A DNA stretch of 64,000 nucleotides, taken from contig JAEUVX010000011.1 of the NCBI GenBank assembly GCA_016786615.1, positions 124,001 to 188,000 on the forward strand. The letters are read 5' to 3'. Within the stretch, counting starts at the first letter, position 1. Every line of letters starts with the position of its first letter. Of this stretch, positions 38,279 through 45,578 are shown piece after piece. A program made the translations under genes and the position numbers. The notes under the pieces are model-generated. The model had not been told where the DNA came from, did not search any database, and saw only the letters and a program-made list of their open reading frames with translations. This stretch comes from Flavipsychrobacter sp. (GTDB lineage Bacteria; Bacteroidota; Bacteroidia; Chitinophagales; Chitinophagaceae).

Positions 38279-39529
38279 TTACTTATTATCCTGAAATTCA
38301 GATTGCAATATCTTATGAACATCGCGGATTGTTTCTTCTTCAAGATCGGTACGGCGCACCAATTCTTCAACCGACAATCCCAGTACACTCAATGCTGTAT
38401 CACAACCTATTTTCTTGAATTCATCAATTATCCAGCTTTCAATTTCATCTGAGAATTCATCCAGATCGATATCGTATTCTACAGTTTCGTCCTGAGAGTC
38501 ACGATACACGTCTATGCTATATCCCGTCAGTTCCTGAGCCAGTTTAATGTTGACACCTTTTTTACCAATAGCCAGCGATACCTGATCCGGTTCCAGATAC
38601 ACGTCAGCATGCAGGCCTTCGTTATCAAGCTCCATACGGCTGATGCGTGCAGGCGTTAGTGAACGCTGTATCAGCAGTTGTATGTTTGCAGTATAGTTAA
38701 TGATGTCAATATTTTCGTTGCGCAATTCGCGTACAATTCCGTGGATGCGGCTACCCTTCATGCCGACACAAGCACCTACCGGGTCGATACGGTCGTCATA
38801 ACTTTCAACAGCTACTTTAGCACGCTCACCGGGTTCACGAACAATTTTCTTAATCACAATAAGGCCATCCATTATTTCAGGCACTTCTATTTCCAGCAAT
38901 TTTTCCAGGAAAGAAGGGTGTGTACGGCTCAGGATGATAACAGGTGTATTGTTACGCATCTCTACTTTCTTAACCACTGCACGTACAGCTTCGCCTTTTT
39001 TGAAGAAATCTGTTGGTATTTGTTCAGATTTCGGCAGAATCACTTCATTGCCCTCATCATCCAACAACAGTATTTCTTTCTTCCATATCTGATATACTTC
39101 AGCACTGGTTATTTCACCTATGCGGTCTGCATATTTTTTAAGCAGGTTATTTTTCTTCAGGTCGCCGATACGTGCTGCCAGTGTTTGCTTTGCGGCTAAT
39201 ATAGCACGGCGTCCGAAGTCAGTAACATTCATTTCCTCATACACCTCTTCTCCTACACTATAGTCAGGCTCTATCTTGATGGCTTCAGAATATTCTATCT
39301 GCAGGTTATCGTCTTCAGACATACCGTCTTCTACAATTTCCCTGCGACGAAAAATTTCAAGGTCACCGGTCTGGTCGTTCACGATTACGTCAAAGTTTTC
39401 GTCTGTGCCGTACTTTTTACGCAGCAAGGTTTTGAACACATCTTCAATAACCTTCATTAAGGTAGGGCGATCTATATTTTCCGCCTCCTTAAACTCCTGA
39501 AACGAATCAATAAGATTGATACTTGCCAT
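38279..39529 (-). CDS. nusA: Transcription termination/antitermination protein NusA
   Basis: 416 residues from the ATG at 39529, which gives the family start MASINLIDSFQEF; a further ATG three codons upstream is possible. N-terminal RNAP-binding domain (1-130), S1 domain (about 135-205) and two KH domains (GACVGMKGSRIHGIVRELR near 235; VSLAIGKKGVNIKLAQELTG near 305). An acidic C-terminal tail with VEYDIDLDEFSDEIESW resembles an NusA acidic repeat. It binds RNA polymerase and modulates pausing and termination. Lies between rimP and infB. Confidence 0.97.
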   Translation of the reverse strand: MASINLIDSFQEFKEAENIDRPTLMKVIEDVFKTLLRKKYGTDENFDVIVNDQTGDLEIFRRREIVEDGMSEDDNLQIEYSEAIKIEPDYSVGEEVYEEMNVTDFGRRAILAAKQTLAARIGDLKKNNLLKKYADRIGEITSAEVYQIWKKEILLLDDEGNEVILPKSEQIPTDFFKKGEAVRAVVKKVEMRNNTPVIILSRTHPSFLEKLLEIEVPEIMDGLIVIKKIVREPGERAKVAVESYDDRIDPVGACVGMKGSRIHGIVRELRNENIDIINYTANIQLLIQRSLTPARISRMELDNEGLHADVYLEPDQVSLAIGKKGVNIKLAQELTGYSIDVYRDSQDETVEYDIDLDEFSDEIESWIIDEFKKIGCDTALSVLGLSVEELVRRTDLEEETIRDVHKILQSEFQDNK

Positions 39530-39561
39530 TGTTGTCACTTTTTGCCTTTGGGGGCTTTGTT

Positions 39562-40017
39562 TTAAAATATAATTTGTACTACTGTTTTTTTAATATCCTC
39601 AAATGGCACCTCTACCATTGTCAGCTCTTTCTTCTTGCCCACTTTTACTTCCAGCACCAGCTTATCTTCCAGCACTTCTTTCAACACACCTAATATATCT
39701 TTGCCATCATTAGGTGTTATCAGCACCGTTCTGCCCACATTTTTTTTATACTGCCTGTCCGATAATAATGGTTCATCTACACCGGGGCTTGATACTTCCA
39801 ATGAAAAATCACCATCCGGATACATTCCTTCAGCCTCTATCAACTTATACAACTTCCTGTTTATTTCCGCGCTTTTACCGATAGACAATCCACCGTCAGC
39901 ATCCAAATACAGTTTTATATTATTAGTAGGCTTAATCTTTATACTTACAACAAACACGTCCGTTCCTTCTAATAAAGGCTCGGCAAGCTGTTTAATTTTA
40001 TCTAATACGTCACTCAT
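39562..40017 (-). CDS. rimP: Ribosome maturation factor RimP
   Basis: 151 residues. Assists 30S subunit assembly. The pattern IKLYLDADGGLSIGKSAEINRKLYKLI and GDFSLEVSSPGVDEPLLSDRQYKKNVGRTV is the RimP N-domain signature, and the C-terminal SH3-like part has VLEDKLVLEVKVGKK. First gene of the rimP-nusA-infB operon; its start is 4 bp downstream of a T run that belongs to a leader hairpin. Confidence 0.93.
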   Translation of the reverse strand: MSDVLDKIKQLAEPLLEGTDVFVVSIKIKPTNNIKLYLDADGGLSIGKSAEINRKLYKLIEAEGMYPDGDFSLEVSSPGVDEPLLSDRQYKKNVGRTVLITPNDGKDILGVLKEVLEDKLVLEVKVGKKKELTMVEVPFEDIKKTVVQIIF

Positions 40018-40021
40018 GGGT

Positions 40022-40050
40022 AAAAAACAAGGGGACTATTATGTCCCCTT
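40022..40050 (-). promoter_or_regulatory. Terminator-like hairpin in the rimP-nusA-infB leader
   Basis: Read leftward, AAGGGGAC, loop ATAATA, GTCCCCTT, then G and six T, ending 4 bp before the rimP ATG at 40017. It lies wholly downstream of the predicted promoter, inside a leader of about 45 nt. That is the layout of a transcription attenuator. A role in feedback by NusA, which the operon encodes, is inference. Confidence 0.6.
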
Positions 40051-40069
40051 CTTTTGAATTAAATCCGAT

Positions 40070-40102
40070 GCAAATATATGTACTTTTCAGCTTTTAGCCA
40101 AA
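40070..40102 (-). promoter_or_regulatory. Promoter of rimP-nusA-infB
   Basis: Read leftward, TTTTTGG, then 20 bp, then TATATTTGC: a good -33 and TAnnTTTG -7 pair at normal spacing. The -7 element is at 40071-40078 and the -33 about 40099-40102. Confidence 0.65.
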
Positions 40103-40175
40103 AATCGGCTATCGAATACAATTATATTTTCATTAACGGGGCAACTTCCGGCTTTTTGTACCTTTGATATTAATT

Positions 40176-40406
40176 ATGATACTCAAGTTTATAATCTGGT
40201 CAATTGTCCTCACCTTGATAGTGAGATTTGTATTTCGCTTTTTGTTTCCGGTAATGACTATGACCAAAGTGGCACAGGAAAAAATGATGCAGATGCAGCA
40301 GCAAATGGAAGATATGCAACGCAGGCAAAATGCTGCATCTCAACCCAAAGCTTCTGCAAAGAAAAATATTGATGGAGACTATATCGATTACGAAGAAGTA
40401 AAATAA
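40176..40406 (+). CDS. DUF4834 membrane protein
   Basis: 76 residues from the ATG at 40176; an upstream TTG start lies within the -7 element TACCTTTG and is not credible. One membrane helix (residues 2-25) followed by a Gln/Met-rich coil (QEKMMQMQQQMEDMQRRQ) and a C-terminal GDYIDYEEVK. This matches the short DUF4834 family found widely in Bacteroidota. Function unknown. Tail-to-tail with the HAD gene with no gap. Confidence 0.75.
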   Translation: MILKFIIWSIVLTLIVRFVFRFLFPVMTMTKVAQEKMMQMQQQMEDMQRRQNAASQPKASAKKNIDGDYIDYEEVK

Positions 40407-41036
40407 CTACTGCTTCGGCAAGAAAATATCACTTTCTATCGTCATACCTTTTTCCAAATAAATGGTACGGATACCTACCGACTTTGCCCCTTCAATATGT
40501 TGCGGGCTATCATCTATAAATAAAGTATCCGCAGCTTTCAGGCCGTTTTCATCTAAAATCCGCTCAAATACTTCTCGATTGGGCTTGCGCATACCTATAC
40601 GATGAGACAGGTACATTTTATCAAAAAACACACCTAAAGTTGGCATCCCATGAGATTTATATAATATATCGTTGAAAGCCACTTCGTGTATTTCATTGGT
40701 ATTGCTTAGTAATAACAAATCATAATACAATCTTAGTTGTTGCAATATCTGTAGCCTGCGAATCGGGAAATCGAGTAACATAGCATTCCAGGCATTGGTT
40801 ATCTGTTCACTACTCAATTGCAACCCCGACATATTTTTCATTTCACTAATAAATTCTGTCGAAGCAATCTTACCTGTTTCAAAGTCATCGAATAGCTGCG
40901 ACTGGGCCAACTGACTGTAGCGTTGTGGGAAATCCGTTACTCCAAGGTTAATGAATGCTTTCTCAGTAAGCTTGTAATCTATATTGAGTAATACCCCACC
41001 TAAATCAAAAATAATATGCTTTATACCTTCTATCAT
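40407..41036 (-). CDS. HAD-superfamily phosphatase
   Basis: 209 residues. HAD motifs: I IIFDLGGVLLNID (nucleophile Asp), II LLLSNTNEIH, III RKPNREVFERIL (Lys) and IV TLFIDDSPQHIEGA. A helical cap lies between I and II, the subfamily IA arrangement. The Asn/Thr of motif II and the general layout resemble FMN/sugar phosphatases such as YihX. Substrate unknown. Confidence 0.9.
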   Translation of the reverse strand: MIEGIKHIIFDLGGVLLNIDYKLTEKAFINLGVTDFPQRYSQLAQSQLFDDFETGKIASTEFISEMKNMSGLQLSSEQITNAWNAMLLDFPIRRLQILQQLRLYYDLLLLSNTNEIHEVAFNDILYKSHGMPTLGVFFDKMYLSHRIGMRKPNREVFERILDENGLKAADTLFIDDSPQHIEGAKSVGIRTIYLEKGMTIESDIFLPKQ

Positions 41037-41088
41037 TTTACAAAAATAAAGTTGTAAAGAAGATTTTTCATTTTTCAGGAAAGTCCAT

Positions 41089-41096
41089 TACATTTG
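41089..41096 (+). promoter_or_regulatory. -7 element TACATTTG of the tRNA gene
   Basis: TACATTTG lies about 27 bp before the mature tRNA 5' end, a normal distance for a tRNA promoter. It precedes the integrated element, so the intact tRNA still has its host promoter. Confidence 0.6.
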
Positions 41097-41123
41097 CAAT
41101 CCATTTTTGGCAACAATGCCATG

Positions 41124-41197
41124 GGTCCTATAGCTCAGTTGGTTAGAGCACCTGACTCATAATCAGGGGGTCCTAGGTTCAAGTCCTAGTGGGACCA
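41124..41197 (+). tRNA. tRNA with CAU anticodon (elongator Met or Ile2)
   Basis: A full cloverleaf: acceptor GGTCCTA / TGGGACC (with one G-T pair), D arm GCTC / GAGC, anticodon stem CCTGA / TCAGG with loop CTCATAA (anticodon CAT), T stem CTAGG / CCTAG with loop TTCAAGT. Discriminator A73; no CCA is encoded. CAT is read by elongator Met or, after lysidine modification, Ile2; I cannot decide between them here. It is the integration target of the element to its right. Confidence 0.93.
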
Positions 41198-41198
41198 C
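41131..41198 (+). repeat. Left attachment-site copy (within the intact tRNA)
   Basis: 68 bp identical to 48415-48482. The left copy joins a complete 5' acceptor strand, so the tRNA stays functional after integration. The crossover lies somewhere inside these 68 bp. Confidence 0.9.
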
Positions 41199-41208
41199 TT
41201 CAATAAAC

Positions 41209-41251
41209 AGCCTTCAAATCTGCTACAGTAGCGAATTTGAGGGCTTTTTTT
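41209..41251 (+). terminator. Terminator following the intact tRNA, supplied by the element
   Basis: AGCCTTCAAAT ... ATTTGAGGGCT with a stem extended by GCTA/TAGC and then a run of seven T. Since it lies inside the element, the element brings a replacement terminator for the tRNA it occupies. Confidence 0.78.
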
Positions 41252-41305
41252 ATGTTTATACCTTTTCAGGTACAATCAAAATACAAAGTCCATAAAGGCT
41301 ACTTC

Positions 41306-41325
41306 ACTTGTACATCACTTGTACC
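41306..41325 (+). promoter_or_regulatory. Putative left arm-type integrase sites
   Basis: Two direct copies of ACTTGTAC at 41306 and 41317, spacing 11 bp. The same pair with the same spacing and orientation occurs at the right end (48356 and 48367). Paired direct repeats at both ends of an element are the usual form of arm sites for tyrosine recombinases. Confidence 0.62.
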
Positions 41326-41364
41326 ACAATTAACCAAATACGTCCCTGCTAAACTAACCATAGC

Positions 41365-42588
41365 ATGGATTTATCTTACAAAATCATCCTTGATAAAAGG
41401 AGAACCAAACCTAATGGAATATACCGACTAAAAGTAAGGGTATTCCAAAATGGTATCACAAAAGAACAGTCATTGGATATTTACGTCCATGAGAAAGACT
41501 GGGATGAGCAGGAACAAATCATCTTATCTACTAACAAAAACTATAAGACCAACAACTTCAAACTTAACACGGCTAAGACTAAGCTGGAAAGGACAGTATT
41601 ACTACATGAAAGTAATGCAACCCTAACACCTGAGATATTATTGGGTTCTCTCAACCCTACAGAAGTAAAAACAAGTAGTACCAGTTTCAAGGAGTATGCA
41701 GATGAACTTATAAAAGAGTTAATCACAGCCAAAAGGGCAGGTACAGCGATGGCATATACTGATGCAACAAACAGTCTTATTAATTATGGGGGTAAACAAC
41801 TTACATTGAAGCAAGTAAACTATACCTTTTTGGATAAGTATAATACACACATGCTTGCCAAAGGTGTTAAGGTTAATAGTATTGCAGCTTATTTGAGGAG
41901 TATTAGAGCCATATACAATAAGGCTATTAAAGCTGGTATTGCTTCAATTCAGGATTACCCATTCAGCAAATTCAGGATTGAAACAGAGGACACTTTCAAT
42001 CGTACCCTATCCATAAATGAAATGCAGAGGTTTGTGTCAATACCACTAAAAGAGAATACCCCTATATGGCACAATAGAAACTTCTTTATACTATCATTCT
42101 GTTTAGTGGGTATTAACTATACAGACTTGTTCACACTAACCCCTGAGCAACATATCAAAAGTGTGATACATTATAGACGCGATAAGACAGGCAAATTATA
42201 CAGCATTGGTATTGTCCCTATTGTACAAGAGTTACTTGACTATTATGAACAACTACCAAGCAGAAATGGTGGTACATATCTATTACCACAGTTACAACTC
42301 ACGAATGATGTAATGCAACATAAGAAGTGGGTAAAACAACTCTGCCAAAACAGTAATAAGCAACTCAAACAGATTGCCAATAGATGTGGTATTGATATAG
42401 AAGTTACCACATACTATGCACGTTATACATGGGCAAACATTGCTAAGAAGTTGGGATATACTAAAGACTTCATTGCTGAGGCATTAGGACATGAGTATGG
42501 TAACAAAGTAACGGGCATTTATCTTGACAGGTATGAGAGTGAGAAGATAGATGAAGCCAACAGGAAAGTAATTGAGGCTATATTTTAA
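41365..42588 (+). CDS. Tyrosine recombinase/integrase
   Basis: 407 residues. Arm-binding domain (about 1-85, YRLKVRVFQNGITKEQSLDIYV), SAM-like core-binding domain (about 105-205) and catalytic domain (about 215-400). The catalytic pieces are partly non-canonical. Arg-I is Asn251 in LVGINYTDLFTL, seen in a Bacteroidota mobile-element clade. The HxxR motif is Tyr350-Arg353 in YYARYTW. His376 (LGH) and the nucleophile Tyr386 (GIYLDRY) are present. It should mediate integration and excision at the tRNA. The 3' end overlaps the convergent regulator gene by 11 bp. Confidence 0.93.
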   Translation: MDLSYKIILDKRRTKPNGIYRLKVRVFQNGITKEQSLDIYVHEKDWDEQEQIILSTNKNYKTNNFKLNTAKTKLERTVLLHESNATLTPEILLGSLNPTEVKTSSTSFKEYADELIKELITAKRAGTAMAYTDATNSLINYGGKQLTLKQVNYTFLDKYNTHMLAKGVKVNSIAAYLRSIRAIYNKAIKAGIASIQDYPFSKFRIETEDTFNRTLSINEMQRFVSIPLKENTPIWHNRNFFILSFCLVGINYTDLFTLTPEQHIKSVIHYRRDKTGKLYSIGIVPIVQELLDYYEQLPSRNGGTYLLPQLQLTNDVMQHKKWVKQLCQNSNKQLKQIANRCGIDIEVTTYYARYTWANIAKKLGYTKDFIAEALGHEYGNKVTGIYLDRYESEKIDEANRKVIEAIF

Positions 42589-42781
42589 AGTCCATCAAAT
42601 CTTTCAACTTCACTTTTAATACCTGTGCTATCTTAATAATGTGGCTGATGCTGGTATTGATACTACCTGTTTCTATCCTACTTATTTGTGATGGGGGGAA
42701 ATCACACTCATTAGCCAATTCTTCTTGTGTAAATCCCTTGTCCAAACGTACCTCACGTAGCTTTTTCCCAAAAGCTTTCAT
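42578..42781 (-). CDS. XRE-family helix-turn-helix repressor
   Basis: 67 residues from the ATG at 42781, preceded by GAAGCAGGA. An upstream TTG at 42832 would extend it into the promoter, so I reject it. The HTH is KLREVRLDKGFTQEELANEC, then FPPSQISRIETGSINTSISHI, a Cro/cI-type fold. It likely represses its own and the neighbouring promoters via the palindrome at 42846-42859. It is tail-to-tail with the integrase. Confidence 0.9.
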   Translation of the reverse strand: MKAFGKKLREVRLDKGFTQEELANECDFPPSQISRIETGSINTSISHIIKIAQVLKVKLKDLMDFKI

Positions 42782-42845
42782 TCCTGCTTCATTATGGTAA
42801 TATTTAGCCACATTCAAAGAGACTAAATCCAATCACCTCACACCA

Positions 42846-42859
42846 TAGCAAATTTGCTA
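42846..42859. promoter_or_regulatory. Palindromic operator TAGCAAATTTGCTA
   Basis: A perfect 14-bp palindrome in the divergent gap between the XRE gene and the secreted-protein gene. The TTTG inside it serves as the -33 element of the rightward promoter (TTTG at 42853-42856, 20 bp, TATCTTTA at 42877-42884). An identical 14-bp core (AGCAAATTTGCTAA) recurs at 45263-45276. Confidence 0.72.
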
Positions 42860-42884
42860 AGTGTAATAATTCATAATATCTTTA
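42853..42884 (+). promoter_or_regulatory. Promoter of the secreted-protein gene
   Basis: -33 TTTG and -7 TATCTTTA with 20 bp between. The -33 lies inside the putative repressor palindrome, so repressor binding would occlude it. Confidence 0.6.
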
Positions 42885-42907
42885 ACCTAACAACAAAATG
42901 GCATCAT

Positions 42908-43369
42908 ATGAAGAAGTTGATTTTACTATTGTTATTCATACCACTATTTGTACATGCACAAGGAAACGCAGATTGTATTAAGTATAAAGGACAAACACTG
43001 ATAAAGGCTACAATACGTAACCTCATCCAATTCTACTACTCATCAGAGGATGACTTAAGGCTTTTAGCAGCAAAATGTGGTTATGTAAGTCCGAGTGAGG
43101 GACAATATATGAAGTCGATAGACAACCACAGTTATGCCATAACTAAAGGGAAAGGTTACATTGCCATGTACATCAATAAAGATGACAATGAGTTCAAACG
43201 AATTTCACAAGAGTTAAAGCCATACTTAGTTGGCCTTGCTGAGGGTGGGTTCTCATTTAGTTTTACAAATAGTGGAGTGGAGTTTTATCTTGCTGCAACT
43301 GACAGTGATATAGCTCCCAATATGGTTAAGATATACATGACTGAAGTGATGGCAAAAGGGCACAATTAG
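42908..43369 (+). CDS. Small secreted protein of the element
   Basis: 153 residues from the ATG at 42908. Signal peptide MKKLILLLLFIPLFVHAQG, then a mature domain of about 135 residues with no family I recognise. Two cysteines (DCIKYKG and AAKCGYVS) might form a disulfide. Its promoter is under the putative repressor palindrome, so expression would follow element induction. Possible roles include surface exclusion or an effector; both are guesses. Confidence 0.62.
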   Translation: MKKLILLLLFIPLFVHAQGNADCIKYKGQTLIKATIRNLIQFYYSSEDDLRLLAAKCGYVSPSEGQYMKSIDNHSYAITKGKGYIAMYINKDDNEFKRISQELKPYLVGLAEGGFSFSFTNSGVEFYLAATDSDIAPNMVKIYMTEVMAKGHN

Positions 43370-43446
43370 TCATGAGGAGGAAGAACAGAATAACAAGGTT
43401 ACTATTATTATACCTAAAATGCCTTTTACATTTATTCAGATAGAAA

Positions 43447-43478
43447 GAAAATAAAACAGGCAGGTTTTACCCTGCCTG
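43447..43478 (-). terminator. Terminator of the polymerase-like gene
   Basis: Read leftward: CAGGCAGG, loop GTAAAA, CCTGCCTG, then TTTTATTTTC. It lies 5 bp past the gene stop. Confidence 0.8.
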
Positions 43479-43482
43479 CTAC

Positions 43483-44949
43483 TTATGCTGCTACTGATGT
43501 ATTCTGTATTGCTGTTATCATTTCAGTCAATATATCAGCTTTCCACTCCTCCCTTTTTAGGTGAGGTGCAAACCCTAAACACCTTGCCAATTCTTCTCTC
43601 ATTACAAGCTCTGTATAAGCCTCATTACCCACTGGAACAGCTATACTATCATGTATAGGAACAAAGGGCAAATTAGGCTTCTCAGACACCATTCTGGGGA
43701 TTATCTTATTGAACAGGATATAACTTTCCACACGCTGTAATAATACAGGTAGGTTAGCATGGTCTTTAACCTTTATCATACGGCACAACTCATATATATA
43801 AGGGAACCAGTCCCTAAATACACGTTTACATGCAGCCTCATCTTGGCTAATGAAACGGTTACTGGTAAACAATACAGTAAAGAACATTGTTTTTACATCT
43901 TGTTTACTTAGACCTGTCATACTTAACTTCTGCTCCAGTAGGGAGCGAAAATTATCATAAAACTCACCTGATGCTACCAAATCCCTAAACCTCTGTATCT
44001 CTACCTGCCTATCACTATTATGTTCTGCATTTTTACACATCATAATGAATGTAGTGTAGTGCTGACGTGTTGAGAACATATCCCTAATATTCAAGTAAGG
44101 TATATGAGTGTGGTTAAAGCTACCTTCCTCATCCCAAAACTTATGGTCTATTAACAGTGTGAGTAGTGTTGGTTGACTGTTTGATATGTCAACAGCTACA
44201 ACCTCTTTACCATTAATAGTTATGGCATGGCGTAATTCTCTCTTACACTGGGTAATAACAGAATGTAACCTATATACATTACTATCATGATGAGGGTTAA
44301 GCCTACCACTACTTATCTTGTCAATACTGATTTGTGAAGCTCTGTACTGGGTGTGTGGGTTCTTATAATGTACCCGACCAGTTGTAACTTCTTTATCCCA
44401 AAAATTCTTGCTCTGACATTTGTACTCAAATGCAACCTTATTATACTGATTAGCCAATTCATGGTCTATCTTTATTAATCCTGACCTGTACCAACCAACA
44501 GCCGTTTTATAAGGTGTTGCTAAATTATCTACAGCTTCATCTTCTTCAAGGTTATTGTATAACCATTGATATTGCTTCAATTTTTCAATTAGTGTTAGGT
44601 CAGTAACTAATACTTTCTTAACACCTACATTGTACGTCTCCGAATACTTGTACCCTATTGACTTCTTACCTACAATATAACTGCCATTATATTCTATTAC
44701 ACCACCATTCACCAACAAGTCAACATACTTTTTGTAATCCTTGCCTATCCATTTCTGCATGGTCTTACCACTTATAGAAACATAACCATTCTCCGATACC
44801 ATGTCCTTATACCATGATGGCAATTCAGCAATGGAGTTAAGGATGAAACATAACTTATCCTTACTGAATGCTGGTATCCCCGTAAAATCCTGTGCTTCCA
44901 ACACAGTGTCCAAATTCAAATTCTCTGGTACATAAAAGTAGTACCTCAT
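43483..44949 (-). CDS. Polymerase-like protein (family A / single-subunit RNAP-type motifs)
   Basis: 488 residues. Residues 1-120 resemble a winged helix (SISGKTMQKWIGKDYKKYVDLL, then VGKKSIGYKY). After it comes a chain matching the palm-containing half of family A polymerases. GRL at 215-217 and RLHSVITQCKRELRHAI at 227-243 precede motif A, AVDISNSQP (Asp254). Next come a motif B-like KQDVKTMFFTVLFTSNR (Lys353), QRVESYILFN at 405-414, and motif C PIHDSIAVP (His433-Asp434). HDS rather than HDE is the single-subunit RNA polymerase form. No exonuclease domain is visible. It is probably the replication or transcription polymerase of the element. The assignment comes from motifs read by eye. Confidence 0.62.
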   Translation of the reverse strand: MRYYFYVPENLNLDTVLEAQDFTGIPAFSKDKLCFILNSIAELPSWYKDMVSENGYVSISGKTMQKWIGKDYKKYVDLLVNGGVIEYNGSYIVGKKSIGYKYSETYNVGVKKVLVTDLTLIEKLKQYQWLYNNLEEDEAVDNLATPYKTAVGWYRSGLIKIDHELANQYNKVAFEYKCQSKNFWDKEVTTGRVHYKNPHTQYRASQISIDKISSGRLNPHHDSNVYRLHSVITQCKRELRHAITINGKEVVAVDISNSQPTLLTLLIDHKFWDEEGSFNHTHIPYLNIRDMFSTRQHYTTFIMMCKNAEHNSDRQVEIQRFRDLVASGEFYDNFRSLLEQKLSMTGLSKQDVKTMFFTVLFTSNRFISQDEAACKRVFRDWFPYIYELCRMIKVKDHANLPVLLQRVESYILFNKIIPRMVSEKPNLPFVPIHDSIAVPVGNEAYTELVMREELARCLGFAPHLKREEWKADILTEMITAIQNTSVAA

Positions 44950-45346
44950 ATACAGTCATCTTGTGCAGAGGTCTCTTAACCCTCTACTTGTCATAAACTC
45001 TTTCTATCATTTTCTTAGTTGCTTCTATGTTTCTTCAAATCCCCTATTTGCTATCTGTTTGGGTAGGGTATATTGCCCAAACGCCCTATAATGGTATAGC
45101 CATAAGTAACAGGACATACCAATCCTGATACTGGCTTTAAATGGTTGATTTGTTAATCTTTTCTTTGGGATTTTCTTCTGTATTCTTCGGAGGGATTCTT
45201 CAAGCCACAGAATGGGAATTCTGGGAAGGTGCAAAGATACATCATATTTTGTCCCAAACCAGAGCAAATTTGCTAAATATTATACTTTTTTAGAGCTCGT
45301 ATGTGTCTGAGCACCACCTCAAAATCACCTATTTTGATGATAACGC
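44950..45346 (-). promoter_or_regulatory. Leader and promoter region of the polymerase-like gene
   Basis: No convincing gene in these 397 bp. Read leftward, a -7 element TATCTTTG sits at 45232-45239. A GGTTTG upstream lies 15 bp away and the TTTG of the palindrome at 45263-45276 lies 25 bp away, neither at ideal spacing. From the expected start near 45225 to the ATG at 44949 is a leader of about 275 nt, long for this organism. It includes an inverted repeat GTTTGGG / CCCAAAC (about 45057-45082). An 80-codon frame (45025-45267) covers part of it but is not supported. Confidence 0.5.
45263..45276. promoter_or_regulatory. Second copy of the operator core AGCAAATTTGCTAA
   Basis: Identical over 14 bp to 42847-42860; perfect 12-bp palindrome AGCAAATTTGCT. 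It lies just upstream of the polymerase-like gene's promoter, so one repressor probably controls both. Confidence 0.7.
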
Positions 45347-45541
45347 CTAACCAAAACGAGTTAGGACGCCCAATATATTATTATATAGCATTATTGGAAC
45401 CTGTTTTGCCAACAGGAACATGATAAGGAGAAATACCAAAACCATAGCTACAATAGTAATAATTAGCCCCTTTGAGCCCGTACAGTCTATAGTAATACCA
45501 CCTATTTTGATAAGTACCTTTTCAGGTAGTTGCTTAGCCAT
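45347..45541 (-). CDS. One-helix membrane protein of the element
   Basis: 64 residues from the ATG at 45541; another Met seven codons upstream is possible. A short N-terminal cytoplasmic part (MAKQLPEKVLIKIGGITIDC) precedes a strong membrane helix (about residues 27-45, LIITIVAMVLVFLLIMFLLA). No family recognised. It is divergent from the MerC/GDCCVxC gene with a shared regulatory gap, and lies upstream of the polymerase gene's promoter. Real by its composition, unproven otherwise. Confidence 0.5.
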   Translation of the reverse strand: MAKQLPEKVLIKIGGITIDCTGSKGLIITIVAMVLVFLLIMFLLAKQVPIMLYNNILGVLTRFG

Positions 45542-45578
45542 TTTTAAATGAGTTTTGGACAACCTATCCGTAACCGCA

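Noticed and set aside
43372..43443. 23-codon frame immediately after the secreted-protein gene
   Set aside because: Too short and basic, with no independent support; probably chance between two genes.
45025..45267. 80-codon leftward frame before the polymerase-like gene
   Set aside because: Its start (TTG) lies in the operator/promoter region and there is no motif. An expressed shorter portion cannot be excluded, but I do not annotate it.
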